Below, piece by piece: positions 52,455-62,430 of a stretch of 64,000 nucleotides of DNA (positions are counted from its first letter, which is position 1; every line of letters begins with the position of its first letter). This DNA comes from Symbiodinium natans (taxonomy: Eukaryota; Sar; Dinophyceae; Suessiales; Symbiodiniaceae), in assembly GCA_905221605.1 (NCBI GenBank), contig CAJNDS010002088.1, forward strand, positions 186,001 through 250,000, given 5' to 3'. The notes under the pieces are model-generated. The model was given only the letters and a program-made list of their open reading frames with translations. It searched no databases and was not told the origin of the DNA. The position numbers and the translations under genes were made by a program.

Positions 52455-53087
52455 TCAGAGTGACCATCGTACAGCTGTTTCGCGTACTGAAACTGGCCAG
52501 ATCGTCTGACGATGACGAAGAAAATGGATGTGGCCGCACGCACGAATGTTGGAACACATGAACTCACCGCACATCTGTTGAACCTGATCCAAGAGCTTGC
52601 GCTCTTGCTCACTACGGCTCTTCAAAGCTTCGAAGTTCTCATCATGCCGAAGGTCATCAAACTCAACATCATCATCGTCAGAGTCGCTTAGAATCCAACT
52701 GGGAGACTGCAAGACTAGCTCGACGCTTGTCGTGGGCAGCACAGATGGAAACAAGAACTCGAGCACTTGCCCCGAGCAGGAAGATGGTAGTGAAAGATAA
52801 GGCACTGTCATCCAGAATATGATGTCCTGGCGCTGTGCGTCGTGAAGTTCGATTTCTTGTAGTAGAACTCGGAGCCACGCTACGGTCTCTTGGCGAGTTC
52901 GTTGAATGGCCACCAATGGACGCGCGAAGTAGTTGCGCTCAGCAGCACGGATGCAAATGGGAAGCACGTTCCACACGAGCTGGGCTTCTTGCGCTATCAC
53001 GGCAGGAACATCAACGGGTCGGCTCCCAAACATATGAGCGTACTGCATGGCAGCTGCAGCAACGGGAACTCTGCAGAGACTCTACAA
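52455..53087 (-). CDS. Hypothetical protein, 197 codons or slightly more
   Basis: Open from about 53,080 (SLCRVPVAAAAMQYAHMF) to a stop at 52,455. Features: GSRPVDVPAVIAQEAQ, hydrophobic FWMTVPYLSLPSS, an acidic stretch SDSDDDDVEFDD, then a charged probable helix (EQERKLLDQVQQ) with two Cys (MCGEFMC). Its first 100 bp are duplicated at 48,955-49,054. Not recognised. It lies in the same direction as, and 400 bp downstream of, the transposase, so it could be an accessory gene of a mobile element. Confidence 0.5.
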
Positions 53088-53311
53088 TCTACTACTGGGA
53101 TATGTGCGGCTTTGGCGAATCGACGGAGAAAGTCTTGAATTCACAACTTCAAGAGGTCACCAGGCATGATGACTGCAACAAGCAGCCATGCAGAAAGCTC
53201 TTTTTCGGCTTTCTGGGTACTGCGTTACAGAGTTTCTCGCAAGCAGCATCAAACGACTGTACAGTTGAACTTGCTTGCCAAACTAGCAAAATGCGGTAAT
53301 TCAACCAGAGT

Positions 53312-53430
53312 GTATGTACAGAAACAGAAACTGCCAGGTGCAACAGAGTGTATGTACAGAAACAGAAACTGCGCGCTGGAACCAGGTGCAGCAGAGTGTA
53401 TGTACAGAAACAGAAACTACGCGCTGCATG
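53312..53430 (+). repeat. Three direct copies of a 24-bp motif
   Basis: AGTGTATGTACAGAAACAGA AACT occurs at about 53,309, 53,347 and 53,395 with CGCGCTG/CCAGGTGCA spacers, just downstream of the transposase stop. Confidence 0.85.
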
Positions 53431-53477
53431 AGCAATCTCGAACAGCTGTACGAGATCGAGCTTGCTCAGTCATGGCT

Positions 53478-54977
53478 TCAGAGCCTGCGCGCCTCGTACG
53501 CAGCTCGAACAATATTGCCGACAGCAGCGAACTTGTCCTGCTCGGCATGCCAATGATGCCATTGAAATTCACGCACCCGCTCATCAATGTTCCCTTCATC
53601 CGCTTTCGTGGACTTCGGAACCCCGATCAACTTCAATTGCCGCCACACATTATCTATGAGTTGGGTGCCTTTTTTCACCCATACCGTGTCCGCTTGGTCT
53701 TTGGGCAAACCCTTGACATGTGCTTTCCTGTAATCTCGAGGAAGGCGGTGCTTCCATGTAGCGGCATATATGGGGCTCGGACGCTTGTGTCTCACCGAAT
53801 CGGTAACCACGCCAGGTATCTGCACGTACCTGTACGCACGTGCTCCGTCGCAGTGTAACAGGATTTTCCGATTCTTGAGATAACGGAACCCTATCTGCTT
53901 CCATTCTTTTTTGGATATGGGTCCCGGAGACACAGCAGAGCCCTTGCCCTTGCCCTTCAGCTTGACAGACGTTGACTTCACTCGCATTTTGACAAGGGTG
54001 AGGCTCTTACGGTTGCCGCGCTCGAGCAGACCGCAATACTGGAACCAGGTCACTTGTTTGCCTGATTTCTTTCCACGAACTGTGACCTCGTCGACTTCAG
54101 CTTGAACCCAAGTTCGAAGATTGCCGAAGAGCCGAGCTTCTTGTTGTCGTTGAACATAAGCCTTTACAGCTCTTCTCCATCTGGCAGACAGAGTTTGCAC
54201 CGCCCTTGCTCCAAGGCCCGTCAGCACATGAATCTTGCCAGTGTCCACCCTAGTCACATTGCAGAAAAGAACCAGGACCTGTTGACGCAAAGAAATGAAT
54301 GACTGGCCCCATCCAGTACAGAAGAATGGATGCCGTGCATGTGGAAGCACATACTTGTGACACGACTTCGCTTGACATCTTCTCACGTATCCTCGCTTCT
54401 TGTGCTTGAACAAGCCTGACAACTTTCCTGTTCTGCAATGTGGACAGCGTGTGAAGTTCCACAAGATTCCCAGCTTCAAGAGCAATTTGATGAGCCTGTT
54501 CTCGGACATCTGCACCAAGTCCGATAGAGAGCAACACCAGTGTTGGGATCGTAGCTCTGCCTTCTTCGCACTATCGAGCTGCTGATCTCGTGGTACGTAG
54601 GGAACGTGATCTGGCTTTGCGGAATGCGATTTCTGAGAAGGCTTTCGAAGCACCAGTCGCAACATCCCATGCTTAGGGCTCGGAAACTGCTTCATATCGC
54701 TCGTCTCAGAAATGTAGAGCTGCGTCAGAAAGTGATGAAGGGCTACTCTGGAAACGGCTGCGACAGCAGTGCTGGATGAAATCGATTTCGTGTGTTGAGT
54801 ACCACAGCGACACTGGTGCCGAGCCCGCGCAATTTCGACAAGACTCTTTTGCATCAGTGCACGGTGCGCACACGCCGGAAGCAGACTGTACAATATTCCG
54901 GCCAGAGCCTGTCCTAGCACTGCTTTCGATGGACGGTAATAGGACATTCTTGAAGCACAGGGGCTATCGGCCTGCAA
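53478..54977 (-). CDS. IS1595/ISXO2-like (Merlin-type) DDE transposase
   Basis: 499 residues in one uninterrupted frame. A zinc ribbon lies at about 178-206 (CPHC, then C201 and C206) as in the IS1595 group. An ISXO2-type catalytic domain follows: Asp296 in AEVDEVTVRGKK, Asp377 in LLHCDGARAY, and the third position in TQLIDNVWRQLK, where Asp442 stands where Glu (or Asn-x-x-Glu) is usual. A His/Trp-rich tail (FQWHHWHAEQ) ends the protein. The N-terminal 140 residues are unassigned. Merlin is the eukaryotic relative of IS1016/IS1595. No clear terminal inverted repeats flank the gene, so it may be domesticated, stranded or part of a larger element. No intron and no telomeric repeat interrupt it. 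Confidence 0.88.
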   Translation of the reverse strand: MQADSPCASRMSYYRPSKAVLGQALAGILYSLLPACAHRALMQKSLVEIARARHQCRCGTQHTKSISSSTAVAAVSRVALHHFLTQLYISETSDMKQFPSPKHGMLRLVLRKPSQKSHSAKPDHVPYVPRDQQLDSAKKAELRSQHWCCSLSDLVQMSENRLIKLLLKLGILWNFTRCPHCRTGKLSGLFKHKKRGYVRRCQAKSCHKYVLPHARHPFFCTGWGQSFISLRQQVLVLFCNVTRVDTGKIHVLTGLGARAVQTLSARWRRAVKAYVQRQQEARLFGNLRTWVQAEVDEVTVRGKKSGKQVTWFQYCGLLERGNRKSLTLVKMRVKSTSVKLKGKGKGSAVSPGPISKKEWKQIGFRYLKNRKILLHCDGARAYRYVQIPGVVTDSVRHKRPSPIYAATWKHRLPRDYRKAHVKGLPKDQADTVWVKKGTQLIDNVWRQLKLIGVPKSTKADEGNIDERVREFQWHHWHAEQDKFAAVGNIVRAAYEARRL

Positions 54978-55219
54978 TACGACAGCTCCTGCTCGCTCGT
55001 TGCCAAGAAGCCGTGAGCTGATGTGATTTTATAAAACTCCAACTGTACATCAAACATAAAAGCGAAACTAGACAAAGCGCATGGCAAAGACTCATTCTGC
55101 ACGACAGTCAAGCTAGCGCTTACATCACAAGCAAGCTGTACACCGTAGAATGTTGTAGAGTCAGAGAGTTTGTCACTCTGCAATATGACAGCCTCTGCTG
55201 GCTCTGCACGACTCAGAAA

Positions 55220-57530
55220 TCATGACTGATTGGCTGGCTTGCTCTTGACCCTCACACGTTTACTGGTCGAGTTGGCGAGGGCAGATTTCAAAGCGGCACT
55301 AGATATGTTCGCGTATTGCATCAGGGCTGCCTCATATTCTGGCGATGAAGCTGAAGAGGGGCAAGTGAAGTTGTAGCTATCTGTGGCCGCATCGAAACTA
55401 CCCAGAACTGACGGAGCAGCTTTGACAATAGCGCGAAAGTCCCCAAGAGAAGGCTGTTGCGTGAGCTGGTCCTTCGACCTCTGAAGGTTGTACACGCTTC
55501 GTGACTTGATGACACAGGTTTCTGCCCCCCTCTGATGAAGCTTCCGCCTTGAGGAGCAACCGACGATAGAATTTGGTGTCAGGCAGTCCGGTGTGTTGTG
55601 CTTTCGGTTGCCAGTCTTGATCTTTGTTCGAACTCTGTCCCGTCAGAGCAAGAGCAAGCTGATCTTCGTCAGCCATGGGCCTTTTCCGCTTTCTCTCCGC
55701 TGAGTCGGCTTCGTTGAACGTTGAGAAGGCAGACGACTCTTCCTTACCAGCCATGATAGCCACTACGCTCTCTAGAATCTCCAGCAGTCCAAACGCCCGT
55801 GCAACCACATCCGCATCGATCAGGACCGGCGCCTCCGGATTAACCGGCGGCGCCGACTGCTGCCAGGCAAGATCCCAGAGTGCCAAAGCCTCACTGGCCT
55901 AAAACCTAAGGAAATCAAAGTCGAAACTTTCAGAATCGACTACCTTACAAGAGCACCAAAGATTGAAAAGTTTGGTTTGCAGCTAATAAGAAGCCGAAGC
56001 AAGCATGGCAAGTTTCCACGGACACGCGCCCATCTGGGCACCCTGACCCACGTCACCATCTTCTCGAGCTTGAGCCACCATAATATTAAAATAGCACGAG
56101 TAGCTCTTGAAAAGTTGCTTGCCGCTCTCTGAGAACTCTAGGACGCGGTGCTCCTGCTCAAAGATCTCAGTGAGACGCTGCGCTGCCGGGCGTAGTTCAA
56201 GCTCTGGAGGAACGTCTACATCTCTGTCTGCCATGGACCACTCTGGCTGAGGACCGTCTGGAGGCTGGCGAAAGCGAAGTTTAGTGACAACGCCGTCTGG
56301 CAAGGTGTAAGGCCAACCCACTGCATCGGGAAAGAAACCTGCGTCCGTGAACTCAGCAACACCGTCGATGAGGTCGTCCTCGTGCTTTAGTTCCACTGCT
56401 GCCTTCTCAGGACTCTCCAAGCAGTTCAGTCGCAACAAATCAAGCAACACACTGGGGAGTGCGCAGTACTCTACTTTGGCATCCAAGCCGACAGATTCGT
56501 ACTCCTCATGCGGCTGGATGGGCTGCCCACTGGCAAACAGGAAGCGAGCTTTTGTTTGGCATCCGTGGTCGCCACGGAGCCCGCGAATCATCTCCACCGC
56601 GACGCCGGGATGAAAATTGCCGGCTAGGGCTGTGTTGACGCTTGGAGAGTGCAAGCCGCCGAACGATCCACAGCTCTTCGTTTCGAACGTGCTCACGCCC
56701 GTTTGCAGTAGCCTGTTTGCCCACCCAGCATTGGGGGTTTGACCAGAAACATCAACGCCTCCAGACATCTGTTTCTTTGCAGCGGAACTTGGACTGTCCA
56801 AGATGCCGAGTTCCATTAGAAACTCATACGCTTCGTCAAAGAGCAACAGCGTAGAAAACCAGGTACGCCCTCGCAAGCCCTCCCCACTTGCAACGGCGGC
56901 TTCGGCTGCAGAAGCAGTAGCAGACGCATCAATGCCTGGCAAATCCTTGAAGGCTTTAGGATTGTTTTGCACAAAGTTGAAGTCACCACTGCAGCGCTCC
57001 TTGCAGCGCTCAATGGTGCCGCCAAGATATGCCACTGACCATAGACTTAGTCGCGCATGTCTGTCATCTTGTGCCTCGGCTGGAGCAGCCAGGTCTTGCA
57101 TCAGCGTGTCTTCGTGCCTGCCGTCTTCTTGTACTGTGGTAGTCTTCACCTTGGCATCCACACTCTTGTTCTGGAGAAGTCGGCGAAAAGTCTTGCGGAC
57201 GCATTGGTCTGCTACAGATGCGAACACCTCCGCAATGGATGTGAGACCGCTCTTGCGCGTCTGACTGTAATTACAGTTGAGAATCCACAAGGCGACCGGT
57301 GAGAGCCCGCCCCAAATTCGAAGCAAAGCTCCGTTCGAGGCTACTACGACACCAACCAGCGCGTAGAGAAAGATTGGCAGAGCTGGGTGGCTTTTACGAA
57401 CAGACTGCAGATGAATAGCAGCGTGTCCACGTTCACCCAAGATCCGCTTTCCACTAGCAGTCCACTCCTTCTGCACATAGGTGTAGACGTTCTTCATCGT
57501 GGAAATGTACTGCTTAGGAGGGCTCGACAT
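55220..57530 (-). CDS. DUF3987-like P-loop protein with one introner and one homopolymer frameshift
   Basis: Exon 1 57,530-55,995 (512 codons), GC-AG intron 55,994-55,890, exon 2 from 55,889. The N-terminal domain has a degenerate Walker A at about 86-94 (CNYSQTRKS), a Walker B-like LLLFDEAYEF at 228-237, and the region GSFGGLHSPSVNTALAG and FLFASGQP typical of DUF3987 proteins, which occur in mobile-element and phage-like contexts with primase/helicase partners. Exon 2 restores the helix LIDADVVARAFGLLEIL. Near 55,525-55,530 a run of six C (G in sense) shifts the frame; one base fewer would join it to the frame ending VRVKSKPANQS at 55,220. That shift may be a sequencing error or a real lesion. 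It lies 240 bp upstream of the transposase on the same strand. Confidence 0.75.
55890..55994 (-). mobile_element. Introner: MITE that is also a GC-AG intron
   Basis: TIR-bearing 100-bp element (outer ends TTATTAGCTGCAAACC and GGTTTTAGGCCAGTGA in sense) flanked by a 5-bp duplication GGCTT. Splicing GCTTCG|GCTTCT...CAGTGAG|GCTTTG removes the element plus one duplicate and keeps the frame (PWKLAMLASALALWDLA). A 99-bp homologue at 63,157-63,255 proves it is a repeated element. Confidence 0.8.
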
Positions 57531-57596
57531 GATGGCGAGACACAGCCGGACTCAGCACCAAAGCTGTAATCAACAGATCAAAACCCTGGAAACTTG

Positions 57597-57651
57597 GGCC
57601 GTGCGCTTTCATGAAGACTCAGACACTATCGCTGGCCGTGCGCTTTCATGA
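57597..57651 (+). repeat. Direct repeat GGCCGTGCGCTTTCATGA
   Basis: Two copies 37 bp apart just upstream of the DUF3987-like gene. Position suits a 5' leader, but no function can be read. Confidence 0.7.
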
Positions 57652-57879
57652 GTTTGACCCAGACGCACAATGCCGGAACACTCTCTGCTTTGGGCACCGC
57701 CCCGCCTCAAAGCAGCTCGCAGCTGTTTATTTTTTTTTCACTCGTGGTGAGAGTGCCGTTCTTCACACCCCCCCCGTGTGTATGCGTCAGTGTTTGTTTT
57801 AGGGTTTAGGGTTAGGGCAACGAAACTGACGAGCCGGCCACTGCATCTGAGGTCGGAACCTGAGCAGAAATTAAAATAT

Positions 57880-58623
57880 TATATCTGTACATATTTATTA
57901 CATATTTATGTTGTTTATATATTATAAAATATATATTCTATTAATTAATTATATAGGGTTTAGGGTTTAGGGTTTAGGGTTTAGGGTTTAGGGTTTAGGG
58001 TTTAGGGTTTAGGGTTTAGGGTTCAGGGTTTAGGGTTTAGGGTTTCAATATATATATATATATATATTGTATTATACAAAATATTTATATGATATGTATT
58101 TTTCGATATATTATATAAATACGTTGTGTCTAATTTTTACATGTTATATTATATATTATATATATATAATACATATATATATATATTATTAAATTATATT
58201 ATATATATAATATATATTATTATTATAAATAATAATATATGTATATAATGATAATAATAATAATATACACATACTAATCTATTTTTATATATATACACAT
58301 ATTGGTATTGTTATTATTCTTATGAATAAAAATAGATGTATATATAATAATAATAAATATAATAGTCATATATTTATATACATGTATTAGTATTATTATG
58401 AATAATAATATATGGAAAATAATAATAATAATATAATAATATAATTATACTAATATATTTATATATACATATATTATATTTTTATTTATGAAAAATACTA
58501 TATGTATATATATAATAACAATATAATATAATAATAATAAAAATAATAATATAATTATAATAATATATTTATAATAATATATTTATATATACATATATTA
58601 GTATTATTATTATGAAAAATAAT

Positions 58624-58664
<41 letters not shown>

Positions 58665-58672
58665 AAAATAAT

Positions 58673-58718
<46 letters not shown>

Positions 58719-58800
58719 ATTATCATTATTATTATTATATATAATATTTTTCTATATAATATAGATATATATATAGTATTATTAAACATTACTACGATGT
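57880..58800. repeat. AT-rich low-complexity island with a telomeric insert
   Basis: About 900 bp of TA, TAA and TTA runs with many potential cruciforms, in a window that is otherwise GC-balanced. A TTTAGGG tract of about 13 units (57,957-58,047) sits inside, bounded by ATTATATA on one side and ATATATAT on the other. No gene. Confidence 0.9.
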
Positions 58801-60042
58801 GGTAACAGGGCCTTCTTATACAAGTAACTGAAATGCTAATGTTCCTGATATTGCAGACCTGACAGACTATTTAAACTCTTCCGAGGCGTTTCAAAATCTT
58901 CACACTTTTCAGGCAGCCCAGACTTTTCAGACTTTTCAGACTTTTCAGACTTTTCAGACATTTCAGACTTTTCAGACTTTTCAGACTTTTCAGACTTTTC
59001 AGACTTTTCAGACTTTTCAGACTTTTCAGACTTTTCAGACTTTTCAGGCTTTTCAGATATTCCAGAATCAAACAGATATCTGACAAAAAAATGAAATGTC
59101 TGGAAATGTCTGAAATATCTGAAAAGTCTGAAATGTTTGGAATGTCTGAAACATCTGAAAAGTCTGAAATGTCTGAAATATCTGAAATGTCTGAAAAGTC
59201 TGGGATGACTGGAATGTTTGAAAAGCTTGGAATTTCTGGAATATCTGAAAAGTCTGAAAAGTCTGAAAAGTCTGAAAAGTCTGAAAAGTCTGAAAAGTCT
59301 GAAAAGTCTGAAAAGTCTGAAAAGTCTGAAATGTCTGAAAAGTCTGAAAAGTCTGGAATGTTTGAAATATCTGAGAAGTCTGAAATGTCTGGAATGTTTG
59401 AAAAGTTTGAGTCTTTTAGGATTCCTGGAAAGTATGGAATCTTGAAAACGTTTGGAATGTCTGAGAAGCTTGGAATGTCTGAAGAGTTTAGAAATTTTGG
59501 AATGCATGGAATGTCTGAAAAGTCTGAAAAGTCTGAAAAGTCTGAAAAGTCTGAAAAGTCTGAAAAGTCTGAAAAGTCTGAAAAGTCTGAAATGTCTGAA
59601 AAGTCTGAAATGTCTGAAAAGTCTGAAAAGTCTGAAAAGTCTGAAAAGTGTGGAATGTCTGAAATATCTGAAAAGTTTGAAATGTTTAGGATATCTTAAA
59701 AGTTTGGAAATCTTGGCATGTCTGGAATGTTGGAAACGTCCGGAATATCGGAAACGTTTGGAATGTCTGGAAAGTTTGGAAATTCTGGAATGTCTGGAAA
59801 GTCTGGAATGTTTGACACGTCTGGAATGTCTGAAAAGTTGAGAATGTCTGGAACATCTGAAACATCTAAGATGTCTTGAATATATAGAGCGTCTGGAAGG
59901 GTTGGTATGCTAGGAATATATTCAAAACGAGCTAAAATATATAGAGCGGCTGGAAGGGTTGGTATGCTAGAAATAAATTCAAAACGAGCTAACATGATAA
60001 ATTTGAACGAAGGCCTAGTGGATCACAGGAGGCCCTGTTACC
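58801..60042. mobile_element. TIR-bounded non-autonomous element filled by a 9-bp minisatellite
   Basis: GGTAACAGGGCCTTCT at 58,801 faces AGGAGGCCCTGTTACC ending at 60,042 (15 of 16 matching). The 1.24-kb interior contains two opposed arrays of the 9-mer TCTGAAAAG: complement orientation at 58,905-59,053 and direct at 59,090-59,860. Together they form an imperfect hairpin of more than 140 bp. Copies drift toward TCTGGAATG on the right. The long Ser-Glu-Lys and Leu-Phe-Arg frames come from the 9-bp period and are not proteins. Confidence 0.75.
59880..59994 (+). repeat. 57-bp tandem duplication
   Basis: ATAGAGCGTCTGGAAGGGTT GGTATGC... repeats once, starting at 59,884 and 59,941, inside the TIR-bounded element. 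Confidence 0.9.
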
Positions 60043-60455
60043 ATATATGTATATGTATATAATACATACTATACGCTCCCCAAATATGGCGCCAGGAACC
60101 CTGTATGGTATACACTCGACAAAAATTTAAGCCTCAAACCCGAACCCCCGATGCGCCAGGGGAACCTCGAAAACGTGACGACATCCGAACACAACTTCGT
60201 GGTTGGACTTGGCTCCGGGGGATCAGGCATCGGACAACCTAAGACAGTTTGTGGAAACCGTGCATGAAACAAACCTTTTGGGCCAAAGTCCCGGCCGAAC
60301 TCTCTTGCTGACCTCAACATTGCACTCCTCCGTGGAAAGTACCACTGAGCTACCAAGAACCCTAAACCCTAAACCCTTAGCCTAAACCCTAAACCCTAAA
60401 CCCTAAACCTAAACCACCTAAACCCTGAACCCTAAAAAGGTGCGATCTGCATGAC

Positions 60456-60539
60456 GTCCACAGCCGTCCACACCTCCACACCGCCCGCGCCGAAACCAGA
60501 CCAGAAGGCAAGAAGCAACTCCTCTGCCAGGCCCACATC
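60456..60539 (-). CDS. Probable exon of an unnamed gene
   Basis: Minus strand: GCTGGCAG|GATGTG acceptor, 28 codons DVGLAEELLLAFWSGFG then AGGVEVWTAVD, GTGGAC|GTCATG GT donor. Strongly protein-like, amphipathic. CCCTAAA lies on the left and TTTAGGG on the right, as for the AKR exons. Not recognised. Confidence 0.6.
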
Positions 60540-60566
60540 CTGCCAGCACAGCCGTGGGTGGCGTGG

Positions 60567-60655
60567 GTTTAGGGTTTAGGGTTTAGGGTTTAGGGTTTAG
60601 GGTTTAGGGTTTAGGGTTTAGGGTTTAGGGTTTAGGGTTTAGGGCCTAGGGGTTT
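60567..60655 (+). repeat. (TTTAGGG)n array
   Basis: About 12 units on the right of the 60,456 exon; in sense it is the CCCTAAA tract before that exon's acceptor. Confidence 0.95.
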
Positions 60656-60950
60656 AGGGTTGAAGGGTTCAGGGCTAAGGGCGAATGGTTAAGGGTTCAG
60701 TGAGGTTTGAAAGGGTGTGCAGAAGTTTGTCGGCATGCTGAGCTGTTGATTTTCGTCTCAGCGTGAAGAAATACCAAAGACACATGGAACGTGCTGGGGC
60801 ACAAACATCCTCAAATACTTAAAGCCTCATAGAGATTTAAAAAAGTATATATGAAGGCAAGGTCGCGGAGCCCTTAAAGAAAAAAAAAAAAAACGGCGCA
60901 AGCCCATGCCCTGCAAATGCGGACGGAACCCAATGAAGCGTGAGCTCCTC

Positions 60951-61102
60951 CTTGAAGGTTCATGGCACTTACTAACCAATAATAACTGGGCTTATAACCC
61001 TACTTATAATTGGGATATCCCCTATAAGGCCTTTTAGGGGTATTATAAGTAGGGTTATAAGTACAGTTATAATTGGTTAGTAAGTACCATGAACCTTCTA
61101 GT
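60951..61102. mobile_element. MITE family A, copy 7 (young subfamily)
   Basis: CTTGAAGGTTCATGGCACTT at the left and TACCATGAACCTTCTAG at the right; interior close to the copy at 47,183. Its right edge abuts the exon at 61,105-61,177, and in sense the exon would splice at GGGAT|GTACTAG, where the donor's GT overlaps the MITE junction. Confidence 0.85.
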
Positions 61103-61104
61103 AC

Positions 61105-61177
61105 ATCCCAAAGTCACCAAAACCTCCAAGTTCTTCTCACGGTTGAAGCAGCTCGCCCGCATGGTTGGGCAAACCAC
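61105..61177 (-). CDS. Probable exon of an unnamed gene
   Basis: Minus strand: GCACAAG|GTGGTT acceptor, frame VVCPTMRASCFNREKN then LEVLVTLG, with a GT donor at the MITE edge. Likely the same gene as 60,456-60,539. Family not recognised. Confidence 0.5.
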
Positions 61178-61264
61178 CTTGTGCAAGACTCATAATGTCT
61201 CTTCTCTAGCCAAAGCCCTAAACCCCAAACCCCAAACCCCAAACCCCAAACCCCAAACCCCAAA

Positions 61265-61355
61265 CCCTAACCTGAAGCCACCAGCTCTCACCGAATTCGG
61301 CGGCTCCTCAGAAGAGGCTCTGGCCAAAGGCTCCAGGATCTGGCGGTCTTGACGA
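61265..61355 (-). CDS. Candidate exon island
   Basis: Minus-strand frame RQDRQILEPLARASSEEPP. Splice sites are unclear and the plus strand is open too. Confidence 0.3.
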
Positions 61356-61789
61356 AGGTTTCGGGTTTAGGGTAATAAGGTTTAGGGTTTAAGTTTGAAA
61401 TCTTACAGGCCTTAGGGTTTACAAGGAAGGTTCGACATCCTTTTGTCCCCATGTAGTAAGGGGCGCCGCCTTTCAGGGTTTAAGGCAAGGTTTTTAAGTT
61501 TGGACATGCGTGTTACTGTAACTGTAAGTCATGCCATTCACTGCTTCAGTGGTCTCGCACTGGTGTCTTCATGGCCAAGGTTCGCCTTCTGGCTGCACAA
61601 GGCGACAACGCGAAAGCACCTAAAGTTCGAGCGGACGCAAAGGCTTGCGGTTTTCATGCGGACAAGCGGACGCAAAGGCAGCAAGCCGTACGAACCGCGG
61701 AAGCAGGCAAACAGCAGTCCTGCGGCCATTGCTCACGTTACAAAACCCCCGAAACCAAGCCCTTCCTAACCCCCCCCAAACCCTATTAA

Positions 61790-62290
61790 ACCCTGAACCT
61801 GGAACCCAAATGACATGATGAACCCTGAAAAGGACAATGAACTGAAATTAACTGGCACCCGCAATCGCAACCAGGAGATCTGGCAAGACCAAGGGCCCAA
61901 GTAGCGAACGAGTTTTTGTTGAGACTCGCGCCTGGGGTCCTAGGAGCAAGCCAGTTCTGACATTTTTGACACCAATGGAGGGAAGCTAGGGCAGCTCCAT
62001 ACTTCAAACGAGGGGCCCAAAACGTTGTGATCTTGCGGCCTACGGTTTGGAGCTTAATTAGGGCAACAAATCGGCTGCTCAGCGGGAACAAGGTCCAGCA
62101 ACTAATCAATATAGGGGCCTATCCTCCGACCTTGGCGTCGGATGGGTTTCGGAGGTGAAGACCCCCGTTTCTTGGCCAGGGGCGGCGGGGGGGTAGGCGG
62201 GGTACGTGCCAAGGCTTTCTCGTGGCGGACAGGGAAGCCTCTCCGCATGAACTTAAGCACCACGGGCCTGGACCGCTTTTTGCAAGACCG
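61790..62290. other. Unique spacer without assigned gene
   Basis: Moderate GC, no telomeric units, a minus-strand open frame of about 100 codons of doubtful character, and a G run near 62,184. I cannot support an exon here. Confidence 0.4.
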
Positions 62291-62340
62291 TTGCCCTGAA
62301 CCCTAAACCCTAAACCCTGAACCCTAAAGCCCGAACCCTA

Positions 62341-62430
62341 ATTGGGGCTCTCCGACTTTGGATCGTCAGACGCACAGAGTCGTCTCGGTCGAGTTTGCTT
62401 GGGCGAAGTTTGAGGATCCATGTACCTGCT
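62341..62430 (-). CDS. Candidate exon island
   Basis: Between CCCTAAA and TTTAGGG. Minus-strand frame MDPQTSPKQTRPRRLCAS then DDPKSESPN, open throughout, starting with a possible Met. Tentative. Confidence 0.35.

Noticed and set aside
53166-53858. 230-codon plus-strand frame opposite the transposase gene
   Set aside because: It is antisense to the conserved catalytic domain; no independent protein character.
58836-59841. Frames of 202 and 223 codons encoding Ser-Glu-Lys or Leu-Phe-Arg repeats
   Set aside because: A 9-bp period keeps several frames open on both strands; there is no unique sequence or start context.
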